A stretch of 64,000 bases of DNA, from positions 144,902-208,901 of the forward strand of contig PMUI01000019.1 of NCBI GenBank assembly GCA_003166955.1, written 5' to 3'. The position numbers were made by a program, and so were the translations under genes. The stretch is from Acidobacterium sp. Its GTDB lineage: Bacteria > Acidobacteriota > Terriglobia > Terriglobales > Acidobacteriaceae. Of the stretch, positions 26,146 to 34,767 are shown one piece after another (the stretch's first letter is position 1; the number at the start of each line of letters is the position of its first letter). The notes beneath the pieces were generated by a model, which was not told the DNA's origin, searched no databases, and was given only the letters and a program-made list of their open reading frames with translations.

Positions 26146-27152
26146 ATCTCTTCCGTCAGCGCAGGCACCACCTGAAACAAATCCCCCACCACCGCCACAT
26201 CCGCAATCTCAAAAATAGGCGCCTCAGGATCCTTATTGATGGCCACAATCGTCCGCGCGCCCTTCATGCCCACAATATGCTGGATCGCCCCGCTCACCCC
26301 CAGCGCGATGTACAGCTTCGGCGCGACGGTCTGCCCCGACGACCCAATCTGCCGCTCCAGCGGCAGCCATCCGTTGTCGCAGATCGGACGCGAAGCCGCC
26401 ACCTCGCCCCCCAGCGCCGCCGCCAGATTCTCCGCCAGCACCATGTTCTTCTGCTCTTTGATCCCTCGCCCCACCGCCACAATCACTTCCGCCTGCGACA
26501 AATCCACGGTTTGCTTTGCTTCCTGGAAAACCTCATGCGGCGTCACGCGTGCCGGTCCATCTGCAACCATGGCCGTTACACTTTCAACTGGCACTGACCC
26601 ATCGGAAGAAAAAGCCTGATCCCCGCGAAACGCCCCAATCTGCACCGTCGCCATCCATGGAGCATCCCCGCCAAACGAAACATCGGCCGCAAACTTCCCC
26701 TGGAACATCTGCCGCGTAAACTTGAGCGCCCCACCCTCGAACTTGTACCCCGTCGCGTCAGAAATCAGCGTCCGATCCAGCGCCAGCGCCAGCCGCGGCG
26801 CAAAATCCCGCACCTGATACGTGTGCGGAAACAGCACCAGCTTCGGCTGCTTCTCCCCGATGAACGTCTTCAGCGCGTGAACATAAGCATCCGACGTATA
26901 CGCCGCCAGCGCATCCGCCTCCAGCGCATAGACCTTCCCCACCGCCTTCGCCGCCAACTCCTGCGCCAACCCCGCAATCCCGCTGCCTGGCAGCACCACC
27001 TCCACCGCCCAGCCGGTTTCCTTCGCAATCGCCTGCGCCGCCGCCACCGTCTCAAACGAGACGCGGTTCAGCTTCCCCCCGGGGCCCCCAGCGAGCTGGT
27101 TCGCTGGGGTGGCATCTCGCTGCTCCGCCACCACAAGAATCAAATCCGCCAT
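26124..27152 (-). CDS. etfA: Electron transfer flavoprotein alpha subunit
   Basis: 342 aa from the ATG at 27152 (MADLILVVAEQRD). The C-terminal FAD domain is clear: VAVGRGIKEQKNM, SRPICDNGWLPLERQIGSSG, 'LYIALGVSGAIQHIVGMK' and VAINKDPEAPIFEIADVAVV. With EtfB it carries electrons from acyl-CoA and other dehydrogenases to ETF-QO. Near residue 15 a palindromic insert (27086-27109) adds ATPANQLAGGPGGK, which relatives should lack. The 3' end lies in tandem repeats that duplicate the last codons and stop. Confidence 0.95.
   Translation of the reverse strand: MADLILVVAEQRDATPANQLAGGPGGKLNRVSFETVAAAQAIAKETGWAVEVVLPGSGIAGLAQELAAKAVGKVYALEADALAAYTSDAYVHALKTFIGEKQPKLVLFPHTYQVRDFAPRLALALDRTLISDATGYKFEGGALKFTRQMFQGKFAADVSFGGDAPWMATVQIGAFRGDQAFSSDGSVPVESVTAMVADGPARVTPHEVFQEAKQTVDLSQAEVIVAVGRGIKEQKNMVLAENLAAALGGEVAASRPICDNGWLPLERQIGSSGQTVAPKLYIALGVSGAIQHIVGMKGARTIVAINKDPEAPIFEIADVAVVGDLFQVVPALTEEIKKAKGS
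27086..27109. repeat. REP-like palindrome in etfA coding sequence
   Basis: CCCCAGCGA (27086-27094), loop GCTGGT, TCGCTGGGG (27101-27109): a perfect 9-bp stem. It is read in frame near the etfA N-terminus. The motif 'ACCCCAGCGAA...TTCGCTGGGG' looks like a mobile REP-type unit. Confidence 0.65.
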
Positions 27153-27190
27153 ACACAAGTCAGGGGAGCCGAAGCTCCCCATCATCCTCT

Positions 27191-27225
27191 CTATTCCCTA
27201 TTCCCTGTTCCCTATTCCCTGCTCT
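27191..27225. repeat. 35-bp heptamer array abutting a stop codon
   Basis: CTATTCC, CTATTCC, CTGTTCC, CTATTCC and CTGCTCT, followed at once by the stop (27226-27228) of the small membrane protein. It differs from the 21191-21225 block at only a few bases. Confidence 0.85.
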
Positions 27226-27504
27226 TCAGTATTCGTGCACCTGCCCGCGCCGCAGATACGTCCCATACAGCCCGAACACCACCGCCACCAGGCCCATCAG
27301 CACGTTGAAATAAAACATCGGATGCACCCATCCCGGTGAATACGTCAAATCCTGTCCCGTCCACAACAGCAGCAGCACCGCGAAAAATGCGAATTGCCCC
27401 GCGACCACCTGAAACACCAGCCCCCATCGCCGCCGCTTGTCGAGCACCTCCACCTGCGCCGGGCTCAGGTTCCGCTCAAACTCAGGGATACTCATATTCG
27501 CCAT
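27226..27504 (-). CDS. Small two-TM membrane protein between etfB and etfA
   Basis: 92 aa (MANMSIPEFERNLSPAQVEV...). After a charged N-terminus with DKRRRWG come two hydrophobic segments, LVFQVVAGQFAFFAVLLLLW and FYFNVLMGLVAVVFGLYG, ending RRGQVHEY. The family is not recognised. Its position inside the ETF block (etfB upstream, etfA 73 bp downstream) suggests a membrane-linked accessory role, which is inference only. Its own stop abuts a heptamer array. Confidence 0.75.
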   Translation of the reverse strand: MANMSIPEFERNLSPAQVEVLDKRRRWGLVFQVVAGQFAFFAVLLLLWTGQDLTYSPGWVHPMFYFNVLMGLVAVVFGLYGTYLRRGQVHEY

Positions 27505-27639
27505 CTTTGCTTCTCTCTCCTTCAGAGCGTCCGATACCAGAATCAGCTTTTCGGGAATCGCCGCATCGAACTAGCGACCTTACGCGACTTCACCGCCAGC
27601 TTACCAAAATCACCACCGCCCACGCTCGGTCGCGTTTCG

Positions 27640-27667
27640 CTAAACCCTAATCCCTATACCCTAAACC
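27640..27667. repeat. Telomere-like heptamer array CTAAACC/CTAATCC/CTATACC/CTAAACC
   Basis: Four 7-bp units at 27640, 27647, 27654 and 27661, then CTGACTG. It lies 17 bp downstream of the etfB stop in minus-strand terms. The resemblance to CCCTAAA telomere repeats is coincidental in a bacterium; what matters is the shared 7-bp period with the other arrays here. Confidence 0.7.
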
Positions 27668-27668
27668 C

Positions 27669-27701
27669 TGACTGCACGCGTCCTCACAGGACACGTGCAG
27701 T
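27669..27701 (-). terminator. Hairpin overlapping the etfB stop codon
   Basis: CTGCACG-c-GTCCT (27671-27683 region), loop around CACA, AGGAC-a-CGTGCAG. The stem contains the etfB stop (27684-27686). No T-tract follows on the minus strand, so it is a stabiliser or attenuator rather than a classical terminator. Confidence 0.45.
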
Positions 27702-28454
27702 CTCCTTCAAATACTCCACCACCTGCTTCGCCGCCTCGCCCGCAGGAGCCTCAATCTTCCGCGTCTTCTTTTGGCTCCCCGGCACATACAGCTTCTCAAT
27801 CTTCTGCACGCTCTTCGACAACTTCCCCTCGACCTCCGCCCACGCCACCTTCCGCATCGGCTTCATCTTCGCCTGTTTGATGCCAATCAGCGTCGCATAC
27901 CGCAGCTTGTTGATTCCGCTCTGAATCGTCAGCACCGCCGGCATCGTCATCTCGATGTGTTGATAATGCCCCGCCTCCAGCTCGCGCTTCAGCTTCAGCC
28001 CCGTGTCGGTCTTCTCAATCCCAATGATGATCGTCGCGTGCGGAATCCCTAAAATCTCCGCCAGCAGCACGCCCGTCTGCGCCGCCCCAAAATCGTCAGA
28101 CTGCAGGCCGGTCACAATCAGGTCGAAATTCTCTCCCTCGATTGCCGCCGCCAGAGCCCGCGCCGTGTTCGCCGCATCCATCTGCGCAAACCGGTCGTCC
28201 TCCAGATGAATCGCCCGATCCGCGCCCTTGGCCAGCGCCTCCCGCAGCACCTGCTGCGACCGCGCCGGGCCCGCCGTGATCACCGCAACCTCGCCGCCGT
28301 GCTTTTCCTTCTGCCGTAGCGCCTCTTCCAGCGCGTACGCGTCCGGCTCGTTCGTCTCCCACGAGACGTCATCCCGAATCCAAGTCCCCTCGGGGTTCAG
28401 CCGCAGCGGCGCATCCTTCTGCGGAACCTGCTTGATGCAAACCAGGATCTTCAT
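27684..28454 (-). CDS. etfB: Electron transfer flavoprotein beta subunit
   Basis: 256 aa from the ATG at 28454 (MKILVCIKQVPQKDAPLRLN). AMP/FAD-binding blocks: NEPDAYALEEALRQKEKHGG, DLIVTGLQSDDFGAAQTG, 'ILGIPHATIIIGIEKTD' and SGINKLRYATLIGIKQAKMK. It partners EtfA 0.5 kb downstream. The C-terminus AKQVVEYLKETARVL is a usual EtfB end. It is the first gene of a long minus-strand block down to the CRTAC1-like gene. Confidence 0.95.
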   Translation of the reverse strand: MKILVCIKQVPQKDAPLRLNPEGTWIRDDVSWETNEPDAYALEEALRQKEKHGGEVAVITAGPARSQQVLREALAKGADRAIHLEDDRFAQMDAANTARALAAAIEGENFDLIVTGLQSDDFGAAQTGVLLAEILGIPHATIIIGIEKTDTGLKLKRELEAGHYQHIEMTMPAVLTIQSGINKLRYATLIGIKQAKMKPMRKVAWAEVEGKLSKSVQKIEKLYVPGSQKKTRKIEAPAGEAAKQVVEYLKETARVL

Positions 28455-28526
28455 CGCAAGTGCAAAGTATAGCGGACGGCTCAAGAGCCCGGAAAACGTC
28501 CGCAACCCGCGTTATCATCAACGCGC

Positions 28527-28890
28527 ATGTCCCGCCTTCTCAGTGCCCACCCCACCCTGCGCGCCCGCAACATCAAAGCGCTCGCCGAGTGGTACCGCGA
28601 CATTCTGGGGTTCGAGATCCGGCTTCTCTGGGAGGACCCAGTCACCTTCTCCATCGTCGAACGGGACTCGGCCCGCTTCGGCATCTGCTCAGCGCGATGC
28701 GGCCTTCGGCCCGGTTGCCGCCTACGTCATCGTGGCGGACGTCGACGCCCTTTACGCCCAGTTCCTCGCCCGCCGTGTGTCCATCAACCGTCCCCTCGAA
28801 ACAACGGATTACGCGATGAAGGACTTCGACCTCTTCGACCCTGAGGACAATCGCATCTGCTTCGGCCAGGGCGTCGACCCGGAACCCTAA
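28527..28890 (+). pseudogene. VOC/glyoxalase-family protein, frameshifted
   Basis: The first half reads in one frame (MSRLLSAHPTLRARNIKAL, EWYRDILGFEIRLLWEDPV). Near 28685-28695 the homology continues one base on in the next frame (FGPVAAYVIVADVDALYAQ, RRVSINRPLETTDYAMKDFD, PEDNRICFGQG). Together they give a normal ~120-aa single VOC module with beta-alpha-beta-beta-beta halves. A +1 shift, real or a sequencing error, separates them. Unless bypassed, the gene makes only a scrambled C-terminus. The substrate is unknown; VOC members include glyoxalases, dioxygenases and antibiotic-binding proteins. Confidence 0.8.
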
Positions 28891-28897
28891 CCAGTTC

Positions 28898-29779
28898 CTA
28901 CTGCGGAACCGTCAGCTTCTTCCTCGGCGCAGACGCAGCAGACTGCGCATCCGAGTTCGCCGCCTGACCCTGATCCGCCCCACTCGCCGGATTTGCGCCA
29001 TCACCGGACATCGAAGCCAGCTCCGACTTCCGATACTTCGGCGCGCTCACATAGCCGTGAATGTGGTCCTTCGTGATGTCATTGATCACCAGCTGAATCG
29101 GCTGCTCGGTGTCCGGCTGATAAAACATCACCGGCTGATCGAGATTCACGTGCTTCTGCACCAGGTCGCGATCCTCCACCATCAACTCTAGGTCGGCATA
29201 CTGATGTTTCAGGTTCGCCTTCCTCAAACTCACGCCCACCGGCCCTTCATGCGTGAAGGCCTTCGACCTCTGCAGATCGAATTCAAAGTAGCTGCGCTCG
29301 CCCCTCTTCTCCAGCACCACCAGCTCGTCGTGCGTCTTCGCAATCGATCCCGTCAGCTCCGTGCGCGTGCTCGCAAGATCGCCCTGCGCCTCCTCGATCG
29401 CTTTGCCCTGCGCATCCAGCTGCGCCTGCATCTTCGTCAGCCGCGGCTCCGCCGCCCGGCTCGCGCGAGGCTTCCCCGCCGCCCTGGCTCCCGTCACGAC
29501 CGCGGGCGTCGACGCCGGCGCAGCTGCCGCTGCAGGAGTCGCCGCCTGTGCCTCGCTGCGCACCGAAAGCTCACTCACCTTCGCCGTCAGCTGGTTCAGC
29601 TGACTCTGTGTCGCGCTCAACTGCGCTGTCACCTGCTGATTCTGCGCCGCCAGTTGTTCCGCCGCATGATGCTCATGCACCGCATAGCCCACTCCAGCCC
29701 CCGCAACCGCGACGGCCGCGATCAGCGGCGCGATGAACTTCACTACCGGGGATCCCGTTTGCATAGGGGAGTCTTCCAT
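28898..29779 (-). CDS. Membrane-anchored coiled-coil protein, unknown
   Basis: 293 aa from the ATG at 29779 (MEDSPMQTGSPVVKF), or from the second ATG four codons later. One TM near the N-terminus (FIAPLIAAVAVAGAGVGYAV). A coiled coil (~40-80, AAQNQQVTAQLSATQSQLNQ) is followed by an Ala/Pro-rich linker, a second helical stretch (~110-155) and a globular part (ERSYFEFDLQRSKAFTHEGP, VGVSLRKANLKHQYADLELM) ending in a low-complexity tail. No known family is recognised. The IS1595 element is inserted ~95 bp upstream of its start, so its promoter region may be altered. Confidence 0.75.
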   Translation of the reverse strand: MEDSPMQTGSPVVKFIAPLIAAVAVAGAGVGYAVHEHHAAEQLAAQNQQVTAQLSATQSQLNQLTAKVSELSVRSEAQAATPAAAAAPASTPAVVTGARAAGKPRASRAAEPRLTKMQAQLDAQGKAIEEAQGDLASTRTELTGSIAKTHDELVVLEKRGERSYFEFDLQRSKAFTHEGPVGVSLRKANLKHQYADLELMVEDRDLVQKHVNLDQPVMFYQPDTEQPIQLVINDITKDHIHGYVSAPKYRKSELASMSGDGANPASGADQGQAANSDAQSAASAPRKKLTVPQ

Positions 29780-29871
29780 TTGCGTGCCTCCAAAGACAAA
29801 AATCCTTGCCCATGCAGCAAGCACGCCCCGTTCCACCCATGCTCATCAGTGAACCAGTGACTCTTCAATAA

Positions 29872-29879
29872 CTTGCCGG
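29872..29879. repeat. 8-bp target-site duplication, left copy (CTTGCCGG)
   Basis: CTTGCCGG here is repeated exactly at 32715-32722, on the far side of the IS1595-family element. An 8-bp duplication is what this family generates. Confidence 0.85.
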
Positions 29880-30058
29880 GGCAATAATATACTTGCCGAA
29901 TCAAACCCATTGGCGGATGATGGGGGTGGGAACGATGGGGATGGTGACGGGGATGCAGCCGGGGGCGCGTCGTGAAGCGCCCTCGCGTCTACCTGGATTT
30001 GGGCGCTCTCTCTCGCGCAATTTGGGGATCGCGCTATCTTGAGGAGAAATATTTTGCC

Positions 30059-30943
30059 ATGATCTCACCACTTCTCACTTCCTACCTTGATGAAAGCGCC
30101 GACAAAGAGCGCAAGGAGGTCCTATGCGTTGGGGGCATCCTGATAAACGAGAATATCCTTAGGCACATTCAGCCAGCGTGGGATGCCTGTCTCAACACCG
30201 CTGAGATTGCCTATTTTAGTTATTCGGATTGCAAGGGGCTTAACGAAGAATTCTTTCCCTACCGCGACAAATATAAGGACGGAGCTCACGATAAGGCTGC
30301 GACTGCCCTGGAGAACTTCGAGAACATATTGATTTCAGCACCTTGGGTGGGGTTTGGATTGGCAGTTATCTCATCAGACTATGCTGGGGTTCTCCGCGAC
30401 CGTCCGGCAGCATCTGTCTTCTTCAGGGAGAGTCCGACTGAATCAGCCTACGGCCAGATCATGTGCGAAATCGCTCGCGAGGTTAGGAAAAATGCAAAGG
30501 GTCATCAGGTCGCATATTTTATCGACGATTCGTCTGATTATCCGAAGATTGCGGATGTATTCCGCAGCATAAAGATCAATCAGCCAGTCCTCGGAACGAC
30601 TATGGTGAGCGTTGGCCCTCTGGATGATAAGCAGACTCCAGCATTACAGATGGCCGACTTGGTTGTAGGTATGACACGTGCGGCCTTTATGAATTGGATT
30701 GCTCGCGGGAGGCCCAACACTCCAATTCTGGAGCACAAATGGTGGGATCACATAGAAGCGACATGGATATGGGACAGGGCGCACATGCTCAGGAATCTCC
30801 GCACCACGTTAAATAGTTCGCGGCTAAGGAAGGGTACCATCGCAGTGCGGCCATTACCCGAGCCCTCCAGCGCTGCACTTCGCAGACAGGAAAAAGCCAG
30901 AAGGAAAAAACTTGTGAAGGCGAGAAATGACAAGAAATCCTGA
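30059..30943 (+). CDS. DUF3800-domain protein (transposon passenger)
   Basis: 294 aa from the ATG at 30059 (MISPLLTSYLDESADKERKE), chosen because AGGAG lies at 30042-30046; the open frame starts at 29972. The DUF3800 pattern is clear: an early Asp-Glu-Ser (YLDESAD), VLCVGGILINE, a central AYFIDDSSDYPK, and late PALQMADLVVGMTRAAF. The family has an RNase H-like fold with acidic residues and is common on mobile elements and near defence genes; its activity is not settled. The Lys/Arg-rich C-terminus (RRQEKARRKKLVKARNDKKS) may bind nucleic acid. The last 17 bp overlap the next ORF. Confidence 0.85.
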   Translation: MISPLLTSYLDESADKERKEVLCVGGILINENILRHIQPAWDACLNTAEIAYFSYSDCKGLNEEFFPYRDKYKDGAHDKAATALENFENILISAPWVGFGLAVISSDYAGVLRDRPAASVFFRESPTESAYGQIMCEIAREVRKNAKGHQVAYFIDDSSDYPKIADVFRSIKINQPVLGTTMVSVGPLDDKQTPALQMADLVVGMTRAAFMNWIARGRPNTPILEHKWWDHIEATWIWDRAHMLRNLRTTLNSSRLRKGTIAVRPLPEPSSAALRRQEKARRKKLVKARNDKKS

Positions 30944-31088
30944 ATACAAGAAGTTCAACAAAGCAATGGATACGATTCTCCGCGCCGATCCGAAGGCGGT
31001 GAAAGAAGCAATGGAGGCCGACAAACAGGCCAACGCCGAGAAGCGAAAAGCGAAGGCGGCAAAGCAGAAGGCGGATAGCCCAAAATGA
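30927..31088 (+). CDS. Small basic helical protein (53 aa), passenger
   Basis: ATG at 30927 to TGA at 31086-31088. It encodes MTRNPEYKKFNKAMDTILRA then DPKAVKEAMEADKQANAEK and a Lys/Ala tail: a charged, probably single long helix. The start lies inside the DUF3800 gene's end (17-bp overlap) and the stop overlaps the next start (ATGA). This tight packing, with AAGGCGAG just upstream, supports translation. The family is unknown. Confidence 0.6.
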   Translation: MTRNPEYKKFNKAMDTILRADPKAVKEAMEADKQANAEKRKAKAAKQKADSPK

Positions 31089-31363
31089 ACGCTCTACGAG
31101 CAGCCGCGTGGTTGTGCCTGATGGTTACAGTGATCGCATCGGGCTATTTGTGCTACGCGCTTTATGACAACGAAATCAACCTCGCATCTGTGAAGCAGAA
31201 CGAAGACTGCCTGGAGCTAGAAATGCGATACGGCGAGAATTATCCCTGCAAGACCGCTAACCACGCGCTGGAATATGGCGTGTCGGGCGGGATTGCAGTA
31301 GTCGGCCTGATTTCCTCATTAGCCATTCTTTGGGGCGGCGAAATCGAAACCGGGGGGGGCTAA
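31085..31363 (+). CDS. Small two-TM membrane protein, passenger
   Basis: 92 aa. An N-terminal TM (AAAWLCLMVTVIASGYLCYA), an outside loop with two cysteines (NEDCLELEMRYGENYPCKTA) that could pair, and a second TM (GVSGGIAVVGLISSLAILWG). It is coupled to the preceding 53-aa ORF by a 4-bp overlap. The family is not recognised; the two loop cysteines are the only distinctive feature. Confidence 0.65.
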   Translation: MNALRAAAWLCLMVTVIASGYLCYALYDNEINLASVKQNEDCLELEMRYGENYPCKTANHALEYGVSGGIAVVGLISSLAILWGGEIETGGG

Positions 31364-31367
31364 AGCA

Positions 31368-31697
31368 TTGACGCGCCAGAATAAGCAGCTGATGGAACTG
31401 TCGGACATCCTCGCCTTCACGCTGACCTGTAAAGCCTGTGGCCTGTCCGTATCAGTCCCAACCGCTGAAAGGCAAGCGAGAGGGATGCTGAAAGAGAACA
31501 GGCTGGATAAATGCCCAGCCTGCGATGAGGCATGGTTGACGAGTCCTAACGGCACCACGCTGACTCTCAGTTTCGATCAGATGCGTAGTTCTTTGGAGAC
31601 AATGACTCTCGCAATGAAAGAGCGGGCATTGTCAAAAGGCGGGTTCACACTTGCTCTGGAGATTTCTTCGGACCCCGCTTCTTCCGCCACGGATTAG
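31368..31697 (+). CDS. Putative zinc-knuckle protein, passenger
   Basis: 109 aa from a TTG at 31368, or ~101 aa from the ATG at 31392 (MELSDILAFTLTCKACGLSV). Two C-x-x-C pairs, TCKACGLS and KCPACDEAW, ~30 residues apart would form one zinc ribbon. The rest is helical (SFDQMRSSLETMTLAMKERA). It lies 4 bp after the membrane protein. Its stop overlaps that of the convergent transposase by 4 bp (31694-31697), so cargo and transposase are packed tail to tail. The function is unknown. Confidence 0.65.
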   Translation: MTRQNKQLMELSDILAFTLTCKACGLSVSVPTAERQARGMLKENRLDKCPACDEAWLTSPNGTTLTLSFDQMRSSLETMTLAMKERALSKGGFTLALEISSDPASSATD

Positions 31698-32665
31698 AAG
31701 GGCGTGGCCTCCACCTTGCCGGTGAGTTCGGCATAGGTGAGCCGTTTCCCGGCAAGTTGCATCAGGAGAGCGGAGAAACGGTCAGCATCGTTCAGCGGGT
31801 TGTCTTTGGTAGCGCGATTGTTATAACGAAACATCTGCTCGTCAAGGTAACGGTCAAGATGAAAAGGTTCCACCGCAACGTAAGTTCCGCTCAGAGTCCG
31901 CTTCAGGAGCGACCAGAAGTTTTCGATGCCCTGAGTGTGAATCTGGCCACGCACATACTCTTCGACGTGGTTCACGGTTTCGTGGATGTATTCCTTCGCC
32001 GCCAGATTGTCGTATCCGGGATAGCCATCGGTGTAGACGGTGGTACCGCCTTCGATCTGGCTCAGGATGGCATTCTGGAGAGTCTCGCGTTTCACGTTCG
32101 GGATCACACGGGCACGCACCTGGCGGCTCTCCCGGTCCAACATCCCCATGACGATGGTTTTCTGATTCGCCTTCTCTGCGGTCTGCATTCTCAGGCGGCG
32201 CTCGCGGTGCATGTTTTTTGGCTTGCCGCCCACGAAAGTCTCATCGACTTCGACGGGGCCGGAATCATTGCCGCCCATCTTCAGGAGCGATCCGTTGGCC
32301 ATCGCCTTGCGGATGCGATGCAGCATGAACCAGGCGGTTTTCTGAGTAACGCCCAGCGCCCGGTGAAGCTCATAGGAGCTGATCCCATTTTTCGAGTTGG
32401 CGACCATCCACACTGCCGGAAGCCACTTTTCAAGACCCAGCGGGGAATCCTCAAACACGGTGCCCACCTTGGCGGTGAACTGCCGCTTGGCATGGGCGCT
32501 CTTGCACTGCCACTTCCGCTGGGTCTTCAGGAAGGACACATCGGTGCGGCCACAGGTCGGGCAAACGACGCCAGAGGGCCAGCGGTGCGCGGCCATGTAC
32601 TCCAGGCAGTTGTCGGGGTCTGCGAAGTAGATTATGGCGTCCTGAAGAGTTTTTGGGTCTTTCAT
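31694..32665 (-). CDS. IS1595-family (ISXO2-like) transposase
   Basis: 323 aa from the ATG at 32665 (MKDPKTLQDAIIYFADPDNC). An N-terminal zinc ribbon has C-P-T-C in GVVCPTCGRTDVSF and a single later Cys (WQCKSAHAKRQF). The DDE-type core has VEVDETFVGGKPKN (first D), VYTDGYPGYDNLAAKEY (second D) and 'HTQGIENFWSLLKRTLSGTY' (Asn/His-Lys end typical of ISXO2). The length is normal and no frameshift is seen, so it is probably active. The right inverted repeat begins 25 bp upstream of the start. Confidence 0.95.
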   Translation of the reverse strand: MKDPKTLQDAIIYFADPDNCLEYMAAHRWPSGVVCPTCGRTDVSFLKTQRKWQCKSAHAKRQFTAKVGTVFEDSPLGLEKWLPAVWMVANSKNGISSYELHRALGVTQKTAWFMLHRIRKAMANGSLLKMGGNDSGPVEVDETFVGGKPKNMHRERRLRMQTAEKANQKTIVMGMLDRESRQVRARVIPNVKRETLQNAILSQIEGGTTVYTDGYPGYDNLAAKEYIHETVNHVEEYVRGQIHTQGIENFWSLLKRTLSGTYVAVEPFHLDRYLDEQMFRYNNRATKDNPLNDADRFSALLMQLAGKRLTYAELTGKVEATPF

Positions 32666-32714
32666 ATAAAAGACTTTAACTCTTCGGAGTTGATTTGTCA
32701 ACTATATTATTGCC

Positions 32715-32722
32715 CTTGCCGG
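32715..32722. repeat. 8-bp target-site duplication, right copy (CTTGCCGG)
   Basis: Exact copy of 29872-29879, directly outside the right inverted repeat. Confidence 0.85.
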
Positions 32723-33006
32723 ACTACGCAGCACTGCGGTCACCAGCAGAAATTCCCCGCCTCAGGAAAATCTTGCTCAACCAGGTTCTCGAATCCTCCC
32801 CAATCTCCTGCCCAAAACTCAGCAGTATCCGTTCGGATCTCGAACCGCTCCTTTGTTCGTCGCATGTCCTTCGTTTCCAATATCGGTATCAGCGCCAAAA
32901 ATCGCATTCACGCCTCGTCCCTCGATACGACAATTCGCGAGGCGAGTCCGCCTGGACGGCCAGTCCTCGAATAAAATAGAAGCATCCCTGATTCATTGAG
33001 AGCTGC
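32723..33006. other. Intergenic upstream of the ABC-F gene, with dispersed repeat at 32938-32968
   Basis: No gene is supported; short frames run through it without family features. GCGAGGCGAGTCCGCCTGGA-CGGCCAGTCCT (32938-32968) matches the element at 10752-10783. The promoter of the ABC-F gene should lie in the last ~60 bp. Confidence 0.5.
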
Positions 33007-34614
<1,608 letters not shown>

Positions 34615-34767
34615 CCGGGCGGTGTCATCCCGAGAAGCCGGTGCTCTGTACCCGTACTCTGCGCCTTGAACCCTTCGCTCGCACCCTCAATTCCGGCCCG
34701 GCCCTTGTTGCCGAGCCGCAACCGCAGGTACGATGAGGCCCAACCCCTTTGGCGCGGAACTCATACG

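Larger units (their letters stand above)
29880..32714. mobile_element. IS1595-family transposon with passenger genes (2835 bp)
   Basis: Terminal inverted repeats: left 29880-29904 starts GGCAATAATATACTTGCC, right 32690-32714 (reverse complement) starts GGCAATAATATAGTTGAC; 22 of 25 positions match. It is flanked by the 8-bp duplication CTTGCCGG. It contains an ISXO2-type transposase at the right end and four rightward ORFs (a DUF3800 protein, a 53-aa basic protein, a small membrane protein, a C-x-x-C protein). Base composition is visibly less GC-rich than the flanks. Many IS1595-family members have only a transposase; those with cargo sit between IS and transposon. Ends, duplication and intact transposase suggest recent activity. 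Confidence 0.92.

Noticed and set aside
27640..27667. Telomere repeat (CCCTAAA-like)
   Set aside because: Only four degenerate units inside a chromosome; same 7-bp class as other arrays here.
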